From assembly GCF_963583255.1 (NCBI RefSeq), contig NC_084805.1, positions 1,690,560-1,754,559 on the forward strand: a stretch of DNA of 64,000 nucleotides, read 5' to 3'. Every line of letters starts with the position of its first letter. The first letter of the stretch is position 1. The DNA is from Pyrus communis (taxonomy: Eukaryota > Streptophyta > Magnoliopsida > Rosales > Rosaceae). The notes beneath the pieces were generated by a model. The model saw only the letters and a program-made list of their open reading frames with translations, did no database searches and was not told where the DNA came from. Both the position numbers and the translations under genes were made by a program. This document shows positions 63,189 to 64,000 of this stretch, piece by piece.

Positions 63189-64000
63189 AAAAATAATGCT
63201 ACAGATTCACCCATATTTAATTACTATTAGCAAAAGATGAAGTGGTGCAACTTGAAGGAAAAAAGTGGCAAATAATATCCACAAATGATCAAGTGTGATA
63301 AAAGTAGGAACCATTCTGAAAAACACTATTCTAGATAGTTAGCCTTGCTGATGGGTCACATTCAGGTAATTACCTCTAGATCCCACATGAAAAATCAATA
63401 AGTTGAAAAAGGAGAAAAAGAGAAAAAATAATCATTAATTCCATGAGGTTGATTGACATGAGTCTTAAATTGTTCTTGGTGGGCTCCTTGAAAATTAATG
63501 TGATGCATAATTTTTTTGGTTATTAATTCAATAAAAAGGTCACAAAAAAATAAAAAATAAAAAAGAGGGTACATAGAAAATAATAAAAAAATAAAATAAA
63601 ATGAAAGGAGGTTGGGGGAAAAAAAAAAAAAAAAAAAAGGAATCAATTGTGTGTGTATATGCTTAGCTGGTGACAGATAAAATCCAAGGGGTTAAAACCA
63701 CATGGTAGACAGAGGTATGTGTGTACATTCACATCACATGCTCCCCCATGTGAAGTAAACCCTTTTGTCTACATGTAAACTTTATTTTTTCTTATGGGCT
63801 GTATTAGATCGAAGAAATCATACTGAAGCAACGAAATTAAACACGGATGTGAAATAAATTAAAAAGATTATGTGTTTATCATTTCTCATAATATATTTGT
63901 ATATACATATTGGTTCAAATATCATCCTAGTAAAAGAATTAGTCAAATAGAAAAATCGTCTTTCGATATTGTTCAAAATTTTCATTGTTAACATGCAATA

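Larger units (their letters stand above)
56960..64000. other. Gene-poor region downstream of the trihelix gene
   Basis: The first part is 3' UTR, of unknown length. No coding gene was recognised: frames at 57038-57334, 58423-58770, 60885-61082 and 61613-61849 lack domains. Several stretches in 57.0-59.9 kb carry splice-like and moderately complex sequence that could belong to a long 3' UTR or a non-coding transcript, without proof. Repeats within it are listed separately. Confidence 0.45.

Overview
This 64 kb window is nuclear DNA of a flowering plant, most likely a core eudicot and probably from the rose family (inference). The signs are AT-rich intergenic DNA, intron-rich genes with plant-type splice sites, Cassandra TRIM elements whose LTRs contain 5S rRNA-like sequence, tRNA-derived SINEs, Mutator-like and hAT-like elements, and CT/GA microsatellites in 5' leaders. 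There are no bacterial, viral or organellar genes and no CRISPR array.

Seven protein genes can be modelled to the exon level. In order they are: a vacuolar iron transporter-like gene (VTL type, +, 10487-11173); eIF5B (-, 15330-22540, 11 coding exons, 1372 aa); the hinge subunit QCR6 of mitochondrial complex III (-, 23940-27420, 69 aa, with a start codon split by an intron); a MINDY3-type Lys48 deubiquitinase (+, 30140-37624, 621 aa); cytosolic fructose-1,6-bisphosphatase (+, 40169-43385, 12 exons, 339 aa); LSM3 (-, 44066-45666, 97 aa); and a single-exon trihelix transcription factor (+, 55616-56959, 447 aa). Splice sites were chosen so that reading frames close and conserved family motifs are continuous. 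They are housekeeping genes of iron handling, translation initiation, respiration, ubiquitin editing, sucrose synthesis and RNA processing, and do not form a pathway cluster. Their order does recall Arabidopsis: VTL, eIF5B, LSM3 and trihelix genes sit close together on two paralogous chromosome 1 segments, and cytosolic FBPase and the MINDY-like gene are near neighbours elsewhere on chromosome 1 (from memory).

The rest is mobile and repetitive DNA. From 1 to 3.6 kb there is a Cassandra LTR end, a 159-bp triplicated repeat and a gag-only Ty3/gypsy derivative. A complete Cassandra (target duplication ACCAA) lies just upstream of the VTL gene. From 11.66 to 13.2 kb a Mutator-like element with a 9-bp target duplication carries a nested solo LTR. 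A second Mutator-like element lies at 28.1-29.1 kb. Introns of QCR6, MINDY3 and FBPase hold a hAT-like MITE, a LINE tail and SINEs. From 45.9 to 53.0 kb there is a dense repeat block: a truncated large LTR joined at the primer-binding site to a Cassandra body, an approximately 0.8 kb tandem duplication, a 31/23-bp dimeric minisatellite, a second complete Cassandra (GTTTG) and a 2.2 kb solo LTR (AAATT). From 57 to 64 kb no gene could be recognised, but there is a perfect 21-bp hairpin at 58.8 kb.

I did not find a convincing unknown multi-gene system. The most unusual observations are the apparent LTR/Cassandra chimera, the opposite orientation of the central segment in two related large LTRs, the alternating minisatellite, the 58.8 kb hairpin and the split start codon.
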